NCBI RefSeq assembly: GCF_013031355.1
Contig: NZ_WPZO01000018.1
Location: 1 to 41,230, forward strand
Source of the DNA: Ruegeria arenilitoris
Lineage (GTDB): Bacteria > Pseudomonadota > Alphaproteobacteria > Rhodobacterales > Rhodobacteraceae
DNA length: 41,230 nucleotides
Reading direction: 5' to 3'
A model generated the notes under the pieces. It was not told the origin of the DNA and did no database searches. It saw nothing but the letters and a program-made list of their open reading frames with translations. Of this stretch, positions 22,937 to 30,464 are shown piece by piece. Both the position numbers and the translations under genes were made by a program. Each line of letters opens with the position of its first letter. Position 1 is the first letter of the stretch.

Positions 22937-23491
22937 ATGGATTTGGATAGACCTATGGACACCTCATCGAACAAGCTCGAGAAAGCCGCCCGCCGCGTCT
23001 GGAAATCCGCGCAGATGTTTGTCGGGTTTCACACGGATCAGAAGGGCAAACCGCGCGAACAGCCAAAGCTCTGGCCACCAAAGAACGGGAGCGCGTCAAT
23101 CCACAGCGATCCCAACGCGCAGGAGGCGATTGTTGTGGTGAAAGCCGCTGATCCGGAAGCTGCCCAAGATGTACAGATCAAGCTGCATCCCAGTCGCATT
23201 GTTGTGCGCCGCGACGCAGACATGTGGTGGCAGGGTGTGGCCGTGGACGCGCATTCCGTGACGGTCCGCATGGCCGACAACACAATCATTGAAATCCGCC
23301 ATGACGGGTCGGTGAAGCGTCGCTCGGCGGAGGATGAAACCCATGTTGAAGCCGATGGCAGCATCTTCAAGTTCACCGAATTTGCCGAGGCGCATATGAC
23401 GGGAGACGGCGTGGAAATGACCCGGCGCACCGAGGATCGCATTGCCACGATTACAGCCGACGGTGTTGTCGATCGCGCGCGCAAGCGTTAG
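22937..23491 (+). CDS. Hypothetical protein, strand-rich
   Basis: The 184-residue protein (or 178 from ATG 22955) is not recognised. A basic N-terminal helix (KLEKAARRVWKSAQMFVGFH) is followed by alternating short strands: EAIVVVKAADPEAAQDVQIK, IVVRRDADMWWQGVAVDAHS, VTVRMADNTIIEIRHDGSVK, FKFTEFAEAHMTGDGVEMTR, DRIATITADGVVDRARKR. The repeat-like series of strands with turn Gly/Asp suggests a beta-sheet or beta-solenoid fold, seen also in phage tail or secreted proteins. No signal peptide. It lies in the plasmid-like block, between the ParB gene and the methyltransferase gene, and is closed by a strong terminator. Confidence 0.7.
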   Translation: MDLDRPMDTSSNKLEKAARRVWKSAQMFVGFHTDQKGKPREQPKLWPPKNGSASIHSDPNAQEAIVVVKAADPEAAQDVQIKLHPSRIVVRRDADMWWQGVAVDAHSVTVRMADNTIIEIRHDGSVKRRSAEDETHVEADGSIFKFTEFAEAHMTGDGVEMTRRTEDRIATITADGVVDRARKR

Positions 23492-23533
23492 CTTGGTTTC
23501 GATACCTCCAGACTTTCCTTCGGTTAAACTCTT

Positions 23534-23558
23534 GGCCCGCTTCGGTGGGCCTCTTTCT
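23534..23558 (+). terminator. Rho-independent terminator with TTCG tetraloop
   Basis: GGCCCGC and GTGGGCC pair around TTCG and are followed by TCTTTCTT. It is 42 bases after the stop of the 184-residue gene. Confidence 0.85.
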
Positions 23559-23738
23559 TATGTGCGAGACTGTTTGGCAGAAGCTTGCCGAGGTCGCCTC
23601 TATTCCCTCCATAAGTCAATCCAAACCCATGTTGACTGTAGTCGCCAACCTCGCCAATGTCGCGCGTTCGTATTGATGCGTCTGCTTCCGCACAGATGTT
23701 TTGGAGCCGATGCAAACCCACAAGGAAACGCAAGCAAC

Positions 23739-24341
23739 ATGACTGATGACTGGAACGACTATGCCGAAGGTTGGGACGACAATAGCGACGTCAGACGCTA
23801 TGCGAGTCGCGCTTTCACCACGCTGGACGACCACTTGAATCTTTGTGGGAAGGATTGGCAATCAAAACGTGTGCTCGACTTTGGGTGCGGGACCGGATTG
23901 CTGACGGAAAATATTGCACCGCATGTGGAGGAAGTTGTTGCCGTCGATACCTCGGAGAATATGATTGCCGTCCTGCAGCAAAAACAGCTGCAAAATGTTA
24001 GAGCAGCTCACGGAGATATTCTGGCTGGAGATGTTCCGGAGTTGGAGAATGCGTTCTCAGGTTTCGATTTGATCTGCGCGTCTTCCGTTTGTGCCTTTCT
24101 TCCAGATTACAGTGGCGCCGTGGCAGTACTGGCGGGTTTGCTCAACAAGGGTGGGCATTTCGTGCAGTGGGATTGGCAAGCGTCAGATGATGACGGCTTT
24201 GGGTTGACGCTGAATCAAATGAAAGCCGCGCTGGAGGCGGCAAGGCTTGGTTCAATTCGGGTCGAGCGTATATTCGAGTTCAAATCTGATGAGCAGGGCA
24301 TGCCTGTTCTGATTGGAGCGGGGGTTAGAAATACAGAATGA
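23739..24341 (+). CDS. Class I SAM-dependent methyltransferase
   Basis: The 200-residue protein has the S-adenosylmethionine-binding motif VLDFGCGTG (45-53), the following acidic strand end VVAVDTSENM, and a third motif (FDLICASSVCAFLPDY). It is a single-domain small-molecule type methyltransferase (Methyltransf_11/25-like). I chose ATG 23739, with AAGGA upstream, because the longer frame from 23442 has a non-coding-like N-terminus that overlaps the previous gene. There is no partner gene. It is probably cargo in the mobilizable block. The methyl acceptor is unknown. Confidence 0.85.
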   Translation: MTDDWNDYAEGWDDNSDVRRYASRAFTTLDDHLNLCGKDWQSKRVLDFGCGTGLLTENIAPHVEEVVAVDTSENMIAVLQQKQLQNVRAAHGDILAGDVPELENAFSGFDLICASSVCAFLPDYSGAVAVLAGLLNKGGHFVQWDWQASDDDGFGLTLNQMKAALEAARLGSIRVERIFEFKSDEQGMPVLIGAGVRNTE

Positions 24342-24970
24342 TATTGTGTTTGGATGCGTGAACAACCATTGCGTCCAATTAACCGAACTTTGGTATGGCT
24401 CGGGCAGCAAAGTTCAACTTAGAGATTTAGCTGCGGTCATTAGTCAGACTCCGCCATTTTAAATTGAGTCCGGCTGATTACCTGATCCGCGCAAGCGCGG
24501 ACCAGGGCCGGACCGTCCGGTCTTTGGCCTTCGCCAATTGAAAAGGGCGACTTTTACCGCCGATGATCCTCCTTCCTTTGCCGCGAGGGCCATTCTGACC
24601 CAGAAAGGCCACCCGCACCCGGAACTGAACACTGCGCCTGTGTCGGGCCGAGGTGATGTTGCTGCCACAAATTGTATCGCTTTGTTCAGATGACCCGCGC
24701 GCAGCGATCCCAGAACATCCTTCCTGTCACGTGGTCTGCCAGTTTCAACCTCGTTGCTGGCGATGATCCTCGGCTGCCGTGTTTCTGAAGGGATGAACAT
24801 AAGCGGGCAGTCGGGGAAGACGCGCGGTGCCCGGAACGGGTGCCGCGCTTCAACAGGGAATTTCCCCTGCGCCTGCGGCGCATTCCGCGCGGACCAAATT
24901 CCCTGCTGACGTCCCCTTGATGCCCGCTTTTCCCATGTTCATCGAAACACGTCATAGCGAGGATCAAACA
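24342..24970. other. 630-bp intergenic region
   Basis: No convincing gene. The minus-strand frame 24459-24800 and the long one 24686-25315 lack ribosome binding sites and recognisable motifs. A GC hairpin (CCGCGC-AA-GCGCGG) lies near 24486-24500. The right end holds the ribosome binding region of the 66-residue gene at 24971. Confidence 0.45.
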
Positions 24971-25171
24971 ATGGCAACTCAAACTCTGAAACTGAACGTC
25001 AAGACAGGTGAAAAAGAAGGCAAGACTTTCTGGGATCGGTGCGGCGTTCTCTTTGTCAGTACCGATGAGACCGGCAACATCACCTCGGTCCAGGTCAAGC
25101 ACAGCATGTTCCCCGGGGTCGAGATGGTGGCCTTCCCGAAGCGCACCGATGACGAGCCAGTCACCGAATGA
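24971..25171 (+). CDS. Small hypothetical protein of the mobilization backbone
   Basis: The 66-residue protein, with core TLKLNVKTGEKEGKTFWDRC then GVLFVSTDETGNITSVQVKH, resembles small proteins found near relaxase genes in rhodobacteral plasmids; function unknown. It looks like a single small beta-sheet domain with a lone Cys. GAGGATC lies ahead of ATG 24971; longer readings from 24827 are not supported. A clean terminator follows 10 bases after the stop. Confidence 0.7.
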   Translation: MATQTLKLNVKTGEKEGKTFWDRCGVLFVSTDETGNITSVQVKHSMFPGVEMVAFPKRTDDEPVTE

Positions 25172-25180
25172 CGAGAGAGC

Positions 25181-25208
25181 AGGGCGGCACAAGCCGCCCT
25201 TTCTTCTG
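25181..25208 (+). terminator. Terminator of the 66-residue gene
   Basis: AGGGCGGC and GCCGCCCT form a perfect 8-bp stem around ACAA, followed by TTCTTCTG. Confidence 0.8.
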
Positions 25209-25381
25209 CTCCGGCCAGAGGCCGGACCACATATGCGCCACGTGTGGCGCAAGGCCCAACGGCCGGGCAGGGGAGGTGACCTTCCGCGATGCGGCAGCCC
25301 TCTGCCCTGCCACACCCGCCGCGCAAGCGGCGGGAAACTGAGCGCGCTGAGGCGCGCAAAAATGCCATACTGAACTTAAAC

Positions 25382-25454
25382 GTGCCGGTATGTGACGGGC
25401 GCTGTCCGGGCAACCCATGCGGTGCATGATTGCCCTGCGCCGGTCCACCGGCAC
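25382..25454. repeat. Nested inverted repeats upstream of the oriT candidate
   Basis: GTGCCGGT (25382-25389) pairs with ACCGGCAC (25447-25454). Inside, GGGCAA (25408-25413) pairs with TTGCCC (25430-25435), and ATGC pairs with GCAT around a GGT loop. The arms are near-concentric (centres 25418 and 25422), so a single cruciform or hairpin is plausible. Confidence 0.6.
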
Positions 25455-25508
25455 CCACGCCTTCTGGCTGGAACAAGGGCGGGACCTTTTTCCCGGCGTG
25501 GAAATTGC

Positions 25509-25599
25509 CTCCAAGAGCAAAACTGTTCCGGGGGCAATTTTAGAAAATACGGATTTCTAAAATCACCCCCGGTTTCCTCTTGGAGTGTATGACAGGATA
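25509..25599 (-). other. oriT: Candidate origin of transfer (oriT) with MOBP-type nic site
   Basis: Three nested inverted repeats are visible: CTCCAAGAG (25509-25517) with CTCTTGGAG (25577-25585); CCGGGGG (25528-25534) with CCCCCGG (25566-25572); ATTTTAGAAA (25537-25546) with TTTCTAAAAT (25554-25563). Seven bases beyond the outer arm, the minus strand reads TATCCTG/T (25592-25599), identical to the YATCCTG/Y nic consensus of RP4/Ti-type relaxases. Cleavage would fall between 25593 and 25592. Transfer 5' to 3' along the minus strand would lead with the ParB-side genes and bring mobC-relaxase last, the usual order. A VirD2-type relaxase gene lies 0.5 kb away. Confidence 0.7.
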
Positions 25600-25620
25600 A
25601 GGTAGTTGTGTTACAAAATG

Positions 25621-25634
25621 ACTCAACCATGAGT
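25621..25634. promoter_or_regulatory. Possible MobC operator
   Basis: ACTCA-ACCA-TGAGT is a short palindrome 22 bases before the mobC start codon. Ribbon-helix-helix proteins often repress their own operon at such sites. This is position-based inference only. Confidence 0.3.
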
Positions 25635-25655
25635 TGACAATCGAGTGAGCAGGTT

Positions 25656-26081
25656 TTGAGCGCGAGCAGGACCAAAGAAACCGCCGTTTTCTCTGTGCGT
25701 TTGCCAGTGGACGCGCTGGAGCGTCTGGAGGCGGCTGTGACCGCGCTTGGCGCCAAGAGCCGCAACCAGATCATCCAGAGATTGATCTATCGGCTGATCG
25801 GGTATCTCGATCCCGATCCGGCCTTGGTGGATCTCTGGCAGCAGCATCTGCGTCAGGTCCAGGGGGGCTACACCAACCTCAATCAGCTCGCAAAATCGGC
25901 CAAGCGCGGCAGCGTCATTTGGACGGATGATGATCGGCGCGATGTCGACAACCTTCACCGTGCCATCATTCAGCAGCGCCAGGATCTGAAGGCACTGATC
26001 ACCGCGGCGCGCCGGAATCGGGAGCCGGAGGCCGCCATTCGGCGGATCCTGCGCGAGGATGGGGAGGGTGTCGTTACATGA
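25656..26081 (+). CDS. mobC: MobC-like ribbon-helix-helix mobilization accessory protein
   Basis: The 141-residue protein starts with a ribbon-helix-helix: the strand TAVFSVRLPVDALERLEAAV and the helix LGAKSRNQIIQRLIYRLIGY. The second half (LRQVQGGYTNLNQLAKSAKR, then RRDVDNLHRAIIQQRQDLKA) matches MobC-type relaxosome proteins, with the conserved N-LNQLAK segment. Such proteins bind oriT and help relaxase open the strands. The start is TTG 25656 with GAGCAGG ahead. Its stop overlaps the relaxase start as ATGA. It faces away from the candidate oriT, as expected. Confidence 0.85.
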   Translation: MSASRTKETAVFSVRLPVDALERLEAAVTALGAKSRNQIIQRLIYRLIGYLDPDPALVDLWQQHLRQVQGGYTNLNQLAKSAKRGSVIWTDDDRRDVDNLHRAIIQQRQDLKALITAARRNREPEAAIRRILREDGEGVVT

Positions 26082-27892
26082 CAATGGCAGCCCTTGATCT
26101 CACTGCTGCTGATCTGTTCGAGCTTGCCTTCCGGGAAGCCCAGAAGGGGATCGATCAATCTCGCCGGGCCGATGTTCAGCTGCAAACTGCCAGGCGCATG
26201 AAGTTCCTGATCTCGCGGGCGTCGTCGATCAAAGCCCGGCTTGGCGCGGTATTTGGCAAGCCGGAGGCAGTTGTCAAAATCGTGCGCAAAGGTGGGGTGA
26301 AAAACGCTCAGGAACTGCGCCGCCAGATCAATTACCTGACCGTCCGGGCAGAGGGTGTTCTGGACATCCGGGACAATGGCGTGACGCCGCTCGATGGGGG
26401 TCAGGTGGGTGATCTTATCGAGAGCTGGGCGGATGGGTTCTCGGGCAAAACCAACTACGGGTATACCCGTCATATGATCGTGTCCTTCCCGGAAGGTACT
26501 TATGCGCATGCGGCCCACGAGGCGGGTCTTGAGTTTGCAGAGCGTGTATTTGGCAGCGGCGATTTTGGCGATACCTGGGACTACCTGACGGTGTTCCACA
26601 ACGACACAGAGAACCCTCATGTCCATCTCGTGGTGAACTGCCGAGGTGTGGATCATGGGCACTGGCTCAAGACCGGCATGACCAGCGAGATGAATATCGA
26701 CCGGCTGCGGTCGATCCAGGTCGAGGTGGCAGAGCAGTTTGGAATTGAGCTGGCCGCCACCACCCGCCTGGAACGTGGCTTGCGTCAGGAAGTGGAGACC
26801 GACACCTGGAAAGTTCAGGCCGGGATGTCGGTGATCGAGACCACACCGGACATCGAGACTAAGGCCCGCGAAGCGGCGGGTGATGTGATGGCCCTGTCCA
26901 TCGCTCGTATGTCCGATCTCTTTGACGCGCGCGCCAACGCCGTCAAAGAGAAGATCGAAGAGTTTGCCATCCAACTCATAGAAGGAGACGCCCCTGTGGT
27001 CTCAAGACTGGAATATTTACTGAATCAGGCCAATCATTTTGACGACTATGGCGAGCCGGGGGGGCCGAGTTACGTATCCCGGCCGATAATGGATGCTTTG
27101 GAGCAGCACCTTCGGTTGGGCGAAGACGTAGAGACGCTCGACCCCGACCTTAAGGCACAGGTCATCGCCCATATCAACGACGTAAGGAACGATGAGCAAA
27201 GCCATCCGCATTTTTCTGCGCTCGCGGATATCGCGGGAGACAGCGATTTCCAGACATCCGATGACTATGTCACGGCGTCCAGTCGCTATGTCCGCTACAT
27301 GCAGGACCATCTGGGCGAAGATGCCTTTGTCACGTTGCAGGAGCAGACGACAGAAATCCTCAAATCCATCGACAACATGGAAGGTCTTGCGCGGGAGGTA
27401 GAAGACCCTGGGCTGCGCGCTGCGATGGATGTTCAGATCGGCGAGCTGAAAGGGGAGGTTGCAGATCTGCGCCCCTACGACGCAGACCTGCAGGCCTTCA
27501 CTATCGAGGACAGCAGATACACGACATCGCTGAGCGCGGCGGCGCTGGATGCACTGGATCCGACCGAGGCCGATAAATGGCTGGCTGTGAGGGAAGAGAT
27601 CGTCGGTTCTGCAAACAGTATTGGTCTCAATGGCAACGCGTTCCTGGCCCGCTACAACGATAATGAGACCGTGACGCTGGGCACCACGATGGCATGGCGG
27701 AGCGCGGATATCTCATCCGCCGCGGCGCATCTCCGCAACCGAGGAGTGCCGGATAGCTATCAACAGGCCGAAGCCGTTGTTGGTGAGCTACATCAGGTTG
27801 CGTCGAGAAAGATTGCCGAAGTTGCGCAGGAGATTGTTCATGCGCGGGAGCACGTGGTGCAAAGTCGCGAAGATGATGGACATAGCCTATAG
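26078..27892 (+). CDS. VirD2/MOBP-type relaxase
   Basis: The 604-residue protein has a relaxase domain in residues 60-200: the likely catalytic tyrosine in ELRRQINYLTVRAEG (Tyr86), YTRHMIVSFPEGTYAHAA, GDTWDYLTVFHNDTENPHVH and the histidine motif HVHLVVN (His181, His183). This is the VirD2-like type of Rhodobacterales elements. It should nick oriT and lead the strand into a recipient. The ~300 residues after position 300 are acidic and helix-rich (e.g. DPDLKAQVIAHINDVRNDEQ, TTSLSAAALDALDPTEADKW), with no helicase or primase motif. It is translationally coupled to mobC. No coupling protein or secretion genes follow, so a helper element is required. Confidence 0.88.
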   Translation: MTMAALDLTAADLFELAFREAQKGIDQSRRADVQLQTARRMKFLISRASSIKARLGAVFGKPEAVVKIVRKGGVKNAQELRRQINYLTVRAEGVLDIRDNGVTPLDGGQVGDLIESWADGFSGKTNYGYTRHMIVSFPEGTYAHAAHEAGLEFAERVFGSGDFGDTWDYLTVFHNDTENPHVHLVVNCRGVDHGHWLKTGMTSEMNIDRLRSIQVEVAEQFGIELAATTRLERGLRQEVETDTWKVQAGMSVIETTPDIETKAREAAGDVMALSIARMSDLFDARANAVKEKIEEFAIQLIEGDAPVVSRLEYLLNQANHFDDYGEPGGPSYVSRPIMDALEQHLRLGEDVETLDPDLKAQVIAHINDVRNDEQSHPHFSALADIAGDSDFQTSDDYVTASSRYVRYMQDHLGEDAFVTLQEQTTEILKSIDNMEGLAREVEDPGLRAAMDVQIGELKGEVADLRPYDADLQAFTIEDSRYTTSLSAAALDALDPTEADKWLAVREEIVGSANSIGLNGNAFLARYNDNETVTLGTTMAWRSADISSAAAHLRNRGVPDSYQQAEAVVGELHQVASRKIAEVAQEIVHAREHVVQSREDDGHSL

Positions 27893-28083
27893 ACACACCC
27901 AGACGCTTATCAGTTTGTTTCAAAACTCAACGGTCAGCGTACTGCGCTCAGCAAGAAAATTCTGAATGCACAGGTTCATCGCAGTCCATTCTCTGGTTGG
28001 GCCGTGTTCGGCGTATTCTTTGCAGTTTCGAGACAGTGGTCAGAGATCGAGATATCAAGATTTATAGTTTTTTTGAGCACCAC

Positions 28084-28389
28084 TTGAAATCCGATCTCAG
28101 TAAAAACGCTCTTGAAGCAACCGACTTTCTAAAGACCATGGCGCATGACGGTCGATTGCAGATTTTGTGCCTGCTACTTGGTGGTGAGAAATCTGTTGGC
28201 GAAATTCAAGACACGCTCTCCATCCGACAGGCAGCAGCTTCGCAGCAACTGACCCGTCTGCGCCTCTCCGGGTTGGTTGACACACGACGTGAAGGAAAGT
28301 GCATCTACTACCGAGTTACGGATGCACGAGTTTTGGCAGTTGTGGAACTTTTGTACGATCTCTTTTGCAGCGAAGATGCGGCAAAGTGA
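28084..28389 (+). CDS. ArsR-family repressor, SqrR/BigR-like (candidate persulfide sensor), copy 2
   Basis: The 101-residue protein is close to the copy at 17798: ATDFLKTMAHDGRLQILCLL, GEIQDTLSIRQAAASQQLTR, then REGKCIYYRVTDARV and LLYDLFC. Cys29 and Cys95 are 66 apart as in SqrR/BigR; an extra Cys73 is present here. Copy 2 ends at LFCSEDAAK and seems the intact one. TTG 28084 is chosen as start for the reason given for copy 1 (one-base indel upstream while the DNA stays similar). The sequence AAATTCTGAA occurs 127 bases ahead of this start and 138 ahead of the other. No sulfide-oxidation genes are next to it. Confidence 0.83.
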   Translation: MKSDLSKNALEATDFLKTMAHDGRLQILCLLLGGEKSVGEIQDTLSIRQAAASQQLTRLRLSGLVDTRREGKCIYYRVTDARVLAVVELLYDLFCSEDAAK

Positions 28390-28499
28390 TCTGCATTCTA
28401 TGAGTAACTATGACTTATTGAACGTACGCGTCTAAGATACATCCATGGTCTCACCCTCAAAGCCAAAGAGTGGCCATGTTCGAGAAAGGGGCAACCGAA

Positions 28500-28898
28500 A
28501 TGTTGTTTGCTGATGCGCTGGAGAAAGCTTCTTCGTATGCTGCTGCGTGGAGTTCCAACGATCCGGCACAGATAGCAGCACATTTCGCTGAAGATGGGGC
28601 GGCACGGCTCAATTCTGGCAAGGCGATTCAAGGTCGGGGCGCGATTGCTTCGGATTACGCGGCACCGTTCTTCCGTGATTTTCCCGGTTCTTCTGTGTTG
28701 CTGCACGATTTTCGTTTATCTGGGAACCACGCTCTCTTTACCGGTATGCTCGTCGGTCCCGGAAGGCGTGAAAATGATCCTATTCGCCTTTTGGGTTGGG
28801 AGGAGTGGACCCTTGACGACAACGGCTTGATACAATTGTCGTTGGTTTGGTTCGACCGCGACGACCATGCCAGACAGGGCGGTAGCACTTTCACATAG
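28500..28898 (+). CDS. SnoaL/NTF2-like protein
   Basis: The 132-residue protein has the NTF2-like pattern: LEKASSYAAAWSSNDPAQIA, AAHFAEDGAARLNSGKAIQG, then RGAIASDYAAPFFRDFPGS, a strand LSGNHALFTGMLVGPGR and LLGWEEWTLDDNGLIQLSLV. Members include small isomerases and ligand-binding proteins. AAAGGGG is 7-8 bases ahead of ATG 28500; the ATG at 28476 and GTG at 28470 are less likely. It follows the ArsR gene by 110 bases and may be in its transcription unit; the function is unknown. Confidence 0.8.
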   Translation: MLFADALEKASSYAAAWSSNDPAQIAAHFAEDGAARLNSGKAIQGRGAIASDYAAPFFRDFPGSSVLLHDFRLSGNHALFTGMLVGPGRRENDPIRLLGWEEWTLDDNGLIQLSLVWFDRDDHARQGGSTFT

Positions 28899-29056
28899 TG
28901 ATATCGCTATGCAAAGCGGGTATCGTAGCATCTGAGAAGGCAGCAAAGCTGATCCTCAGCAGACGAATACTCGTTTCCGTATTCGGTCTAACTATGCTGA
29001 ATACACTCGCAGCCAACTGTGACAGGTGCAGTACCTCCTACCAAATGCGTACCCAA

Positions 29057-29605
29057 TTACGATTGAAGTGAGATGGCAGGTGGGCTCCAATGGTATTCGT
29101 TGCCGAGGTGGTCCACAGTCTTCTGCATCAACTGCGGTAGGCGCCAATGTTTGGGTATACATTGGTTCTCGCAGGTGACGGGTTTTCCGACCCTTTCAAA
29201 GCGATACCCAGTAGCGTGGAAGCAAATACCACCGCCGCGGCGGTCATTCAGTTCGATGGTCCAGGCAAATTCGGAATAATCCATTCCGTGGATCCGAACT
29301 GGTTCTCTGGACCGGGTAATCCGGTCGATTGGCAGCGGTGTAACGGTCGATTTCGGAAACGAAAAGGAAACGGACAGATCGGAAACGCCCTCGAAACACA
29401 GATTGACCTGGGAAACGGAAAAACTGAATTGCCCGTTGTCCTGCCTGATCCACTCCTCAATGTGGTCGATATCGAGTATTAGTTCGCTCACCCAGTCATT
29501 GTTGTCTGGGTCAGGCGAAATCAATTTTAAGGCATAAATGGAATTGTCGTGAAATTCATGACTGACGTCCTGAAAGAGCCTCTGTCCGTTATCCATCGCA
29601 ATCAC
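29057..29605 (-). CDS. Hypothetical protein
   Basis: The 182-residue protein is not recognised. It is soluble, without a signal peptide, rich in aromatic and acidic residues: YALKLISPDPDNNDWVSELI, LDIDHIEEWIRQDNGQFSFS, YSEFAWTIELNDRRGGGICF, EYHWSPPAISLQ. This single alpha-beta domain layout, strand-rich with conserved Trp, is reminiscent of polymorphic-toxin immunity proteins, but no family match can be claimed. It is divergent from the gene at 29668. Confidence 0.6.
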   Translation of the reverse strand: MIAMDNGQRLFQDVSHEFHDNSIYALKLISPDPDNNDWVSELILDIDHIEEWIRQDNGQFSFSVSQVNLCFEGVSDLSVSFSFPKSTVTPLPIDRITRSREPVRIHGMDYSEFAWTIELNDRRGGGICFHATGYRFERVGKPVTCENQCIPKHWRLPQLMQKTVDHLGNEYHWSPPAISLQS

Positions 29606-29667
29606 TCGAATCCGAATTGTTGTTGATACGCTCGATTTCGGGGTTTCAGCCAGTTTAATATGTCACC

Positions 29668-30165
29668 ATGCCAAAGGTGACGACAACAACCAAAGCTCTT
29701 GCAAACCAGATCATTGCTGCTTTTGACGGTCTTGATCCACCTGCTGATGATGAACTTCTTCACCCCGAATGTATAGATGACGTGGATATTCTTGAATTCT
29801 ACGGCGGGGTCAAATGGCATGAGATGACCGATCAAATGATCGTATACAGTTACGCTGCCCCCACGGCTTTCAGCCCCAAAGCATTTCAGTACTACTTGCC
29901 CGCGTATCTGATTTGGACGCTGCGAAATTCAGACAGCCCGGAATATGCCAGTGAAAGCATTCTTCTGGCACTCGACCCTGGCACATCGAAAGAAATGCTG
30001 CACGAGTTCAGGAAGTCCAAGTTCAGCCAATTGACGCCTACACAGACGGAGGCCGTATTGAGGTTTCTGTACTATTTCAGCGACCATCCTGAGCTTGGTG
30101 AATTTGCGGAAGCCGCTTTGGTTAATTACTGGATAGAACAAGGCGTGTGGGCACCGGGTCGATGA
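29668..30165 (+). CDS. DUF6714-like hypothetical protein
   Basis: The 165-residue protein resembles the DUF6714 group: ANQIIAAFDGLDPPADDELL, then VDILEFYGGVKWHEMTDQMI, a centre FSPKAFQYYLPAYLIWTLRN, and FSQLTPTQTEAVLRFLYYFS near the end. It has no transmembrane helix. Function unknown; relatives occur near predicted toxin/immunity genes. It is followed by a membrane protein whose ATG overlaps its stop (ATGA), so the two are co-translated. Confidence 0.7.
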   Translation: MPKVTTTTKALANQIIAAFDGLDPPADDELLHPECIDDVDILEFYGGVKWHEMTDQMIVYSYAAPTAFSPKAFQYYLPAYLIWTLRNSDSPEYASESILLALDPGTSKEMLHEFRKSKFSQLTPTQTEAVLRFLYYFSDHPELGEFAEAALVNYWIEQGVWAPGR

Positions 30166-30464
30166 ATATTACGTATTTGATGTGGCTCTTCGCAGCGCTT
30201 TTTGTCGTAACCGGTTTGCCGTTGGCATTGACCGAGAATGAGCAATGGCAACGACTATGGGGGGGAACCAGCGCACTGTCACTTGGACTTTTTGCAATTT
30301 CGATGGCAACGGATGGTTTACTTAGAGGCCAGATAAGAATTCATTTTTCGATTATCCGTCGCTCCAGCCAACCTCGTCTATTCTTCTGCGCTGTCGCCTT
30401 GGTGCTCGCCGCCGGTACCGGTGTCATCATTGCCGCCATCTGGGTAATTTTCTTTAAGGATTAG
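30162..30464 (+). CDS. Small membrane protein, coupled to the DUF6714-like gene
   Basis: The 100-residue protein has about three hydrophobic segments: YLMWLFAALFVVTGLPLAL, LWGGTSALSLGLFAISMA, and LFFCAVALVLAAGTGVIIAA near the end. The middle is basic (RGQIRIHFSIIRRSSQPR). The start is ATG 30162, sharing ATGA with the previous stop. No family recognised. Confidence 0.6.
   Translation: MNITYLMWLFAALFVVTGLPLALTENEQWQRLWGGTSALSLGLFAISMATDGLLRGQIRIHFSIIRRSSQPRLFFCAVALVLAAGTGVIIAAIWVIFFKD

Larger units (their letters stand above)
25209..25655. other. Hairpin-dense non-coding region ahead of the mob operon
   Basis: The 447 bases contain a run of stems: CCGGCC/GGCCGG (25211-25225), TGCGCCAC/GTGGCGCA (25234-25251), CCCGCCGC/GCGGCGGG (25315-25334), GCGCGC/GCGCGC (25342-25357), the nested set at 25382-25454, and the oriT candidate at 25509-25599. 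Open frames crossing it are accidental. It is the likely site of relaxosome assembly and of the mobC promoter. Confidence 0.6.

Noticed and set aside
24459..25315. Minus-strand open frames of 113 and 209 codons
   Set aside because: They run through the terminator and hairpin region and antisense to the 66-aa gene, with no motif or ribosome binding site.
25209..25454. CRISPR-like spacing of hairpins
   Set aside because: The stems have different sequences, so no repeated unit is present; no cas gene lies in the window.
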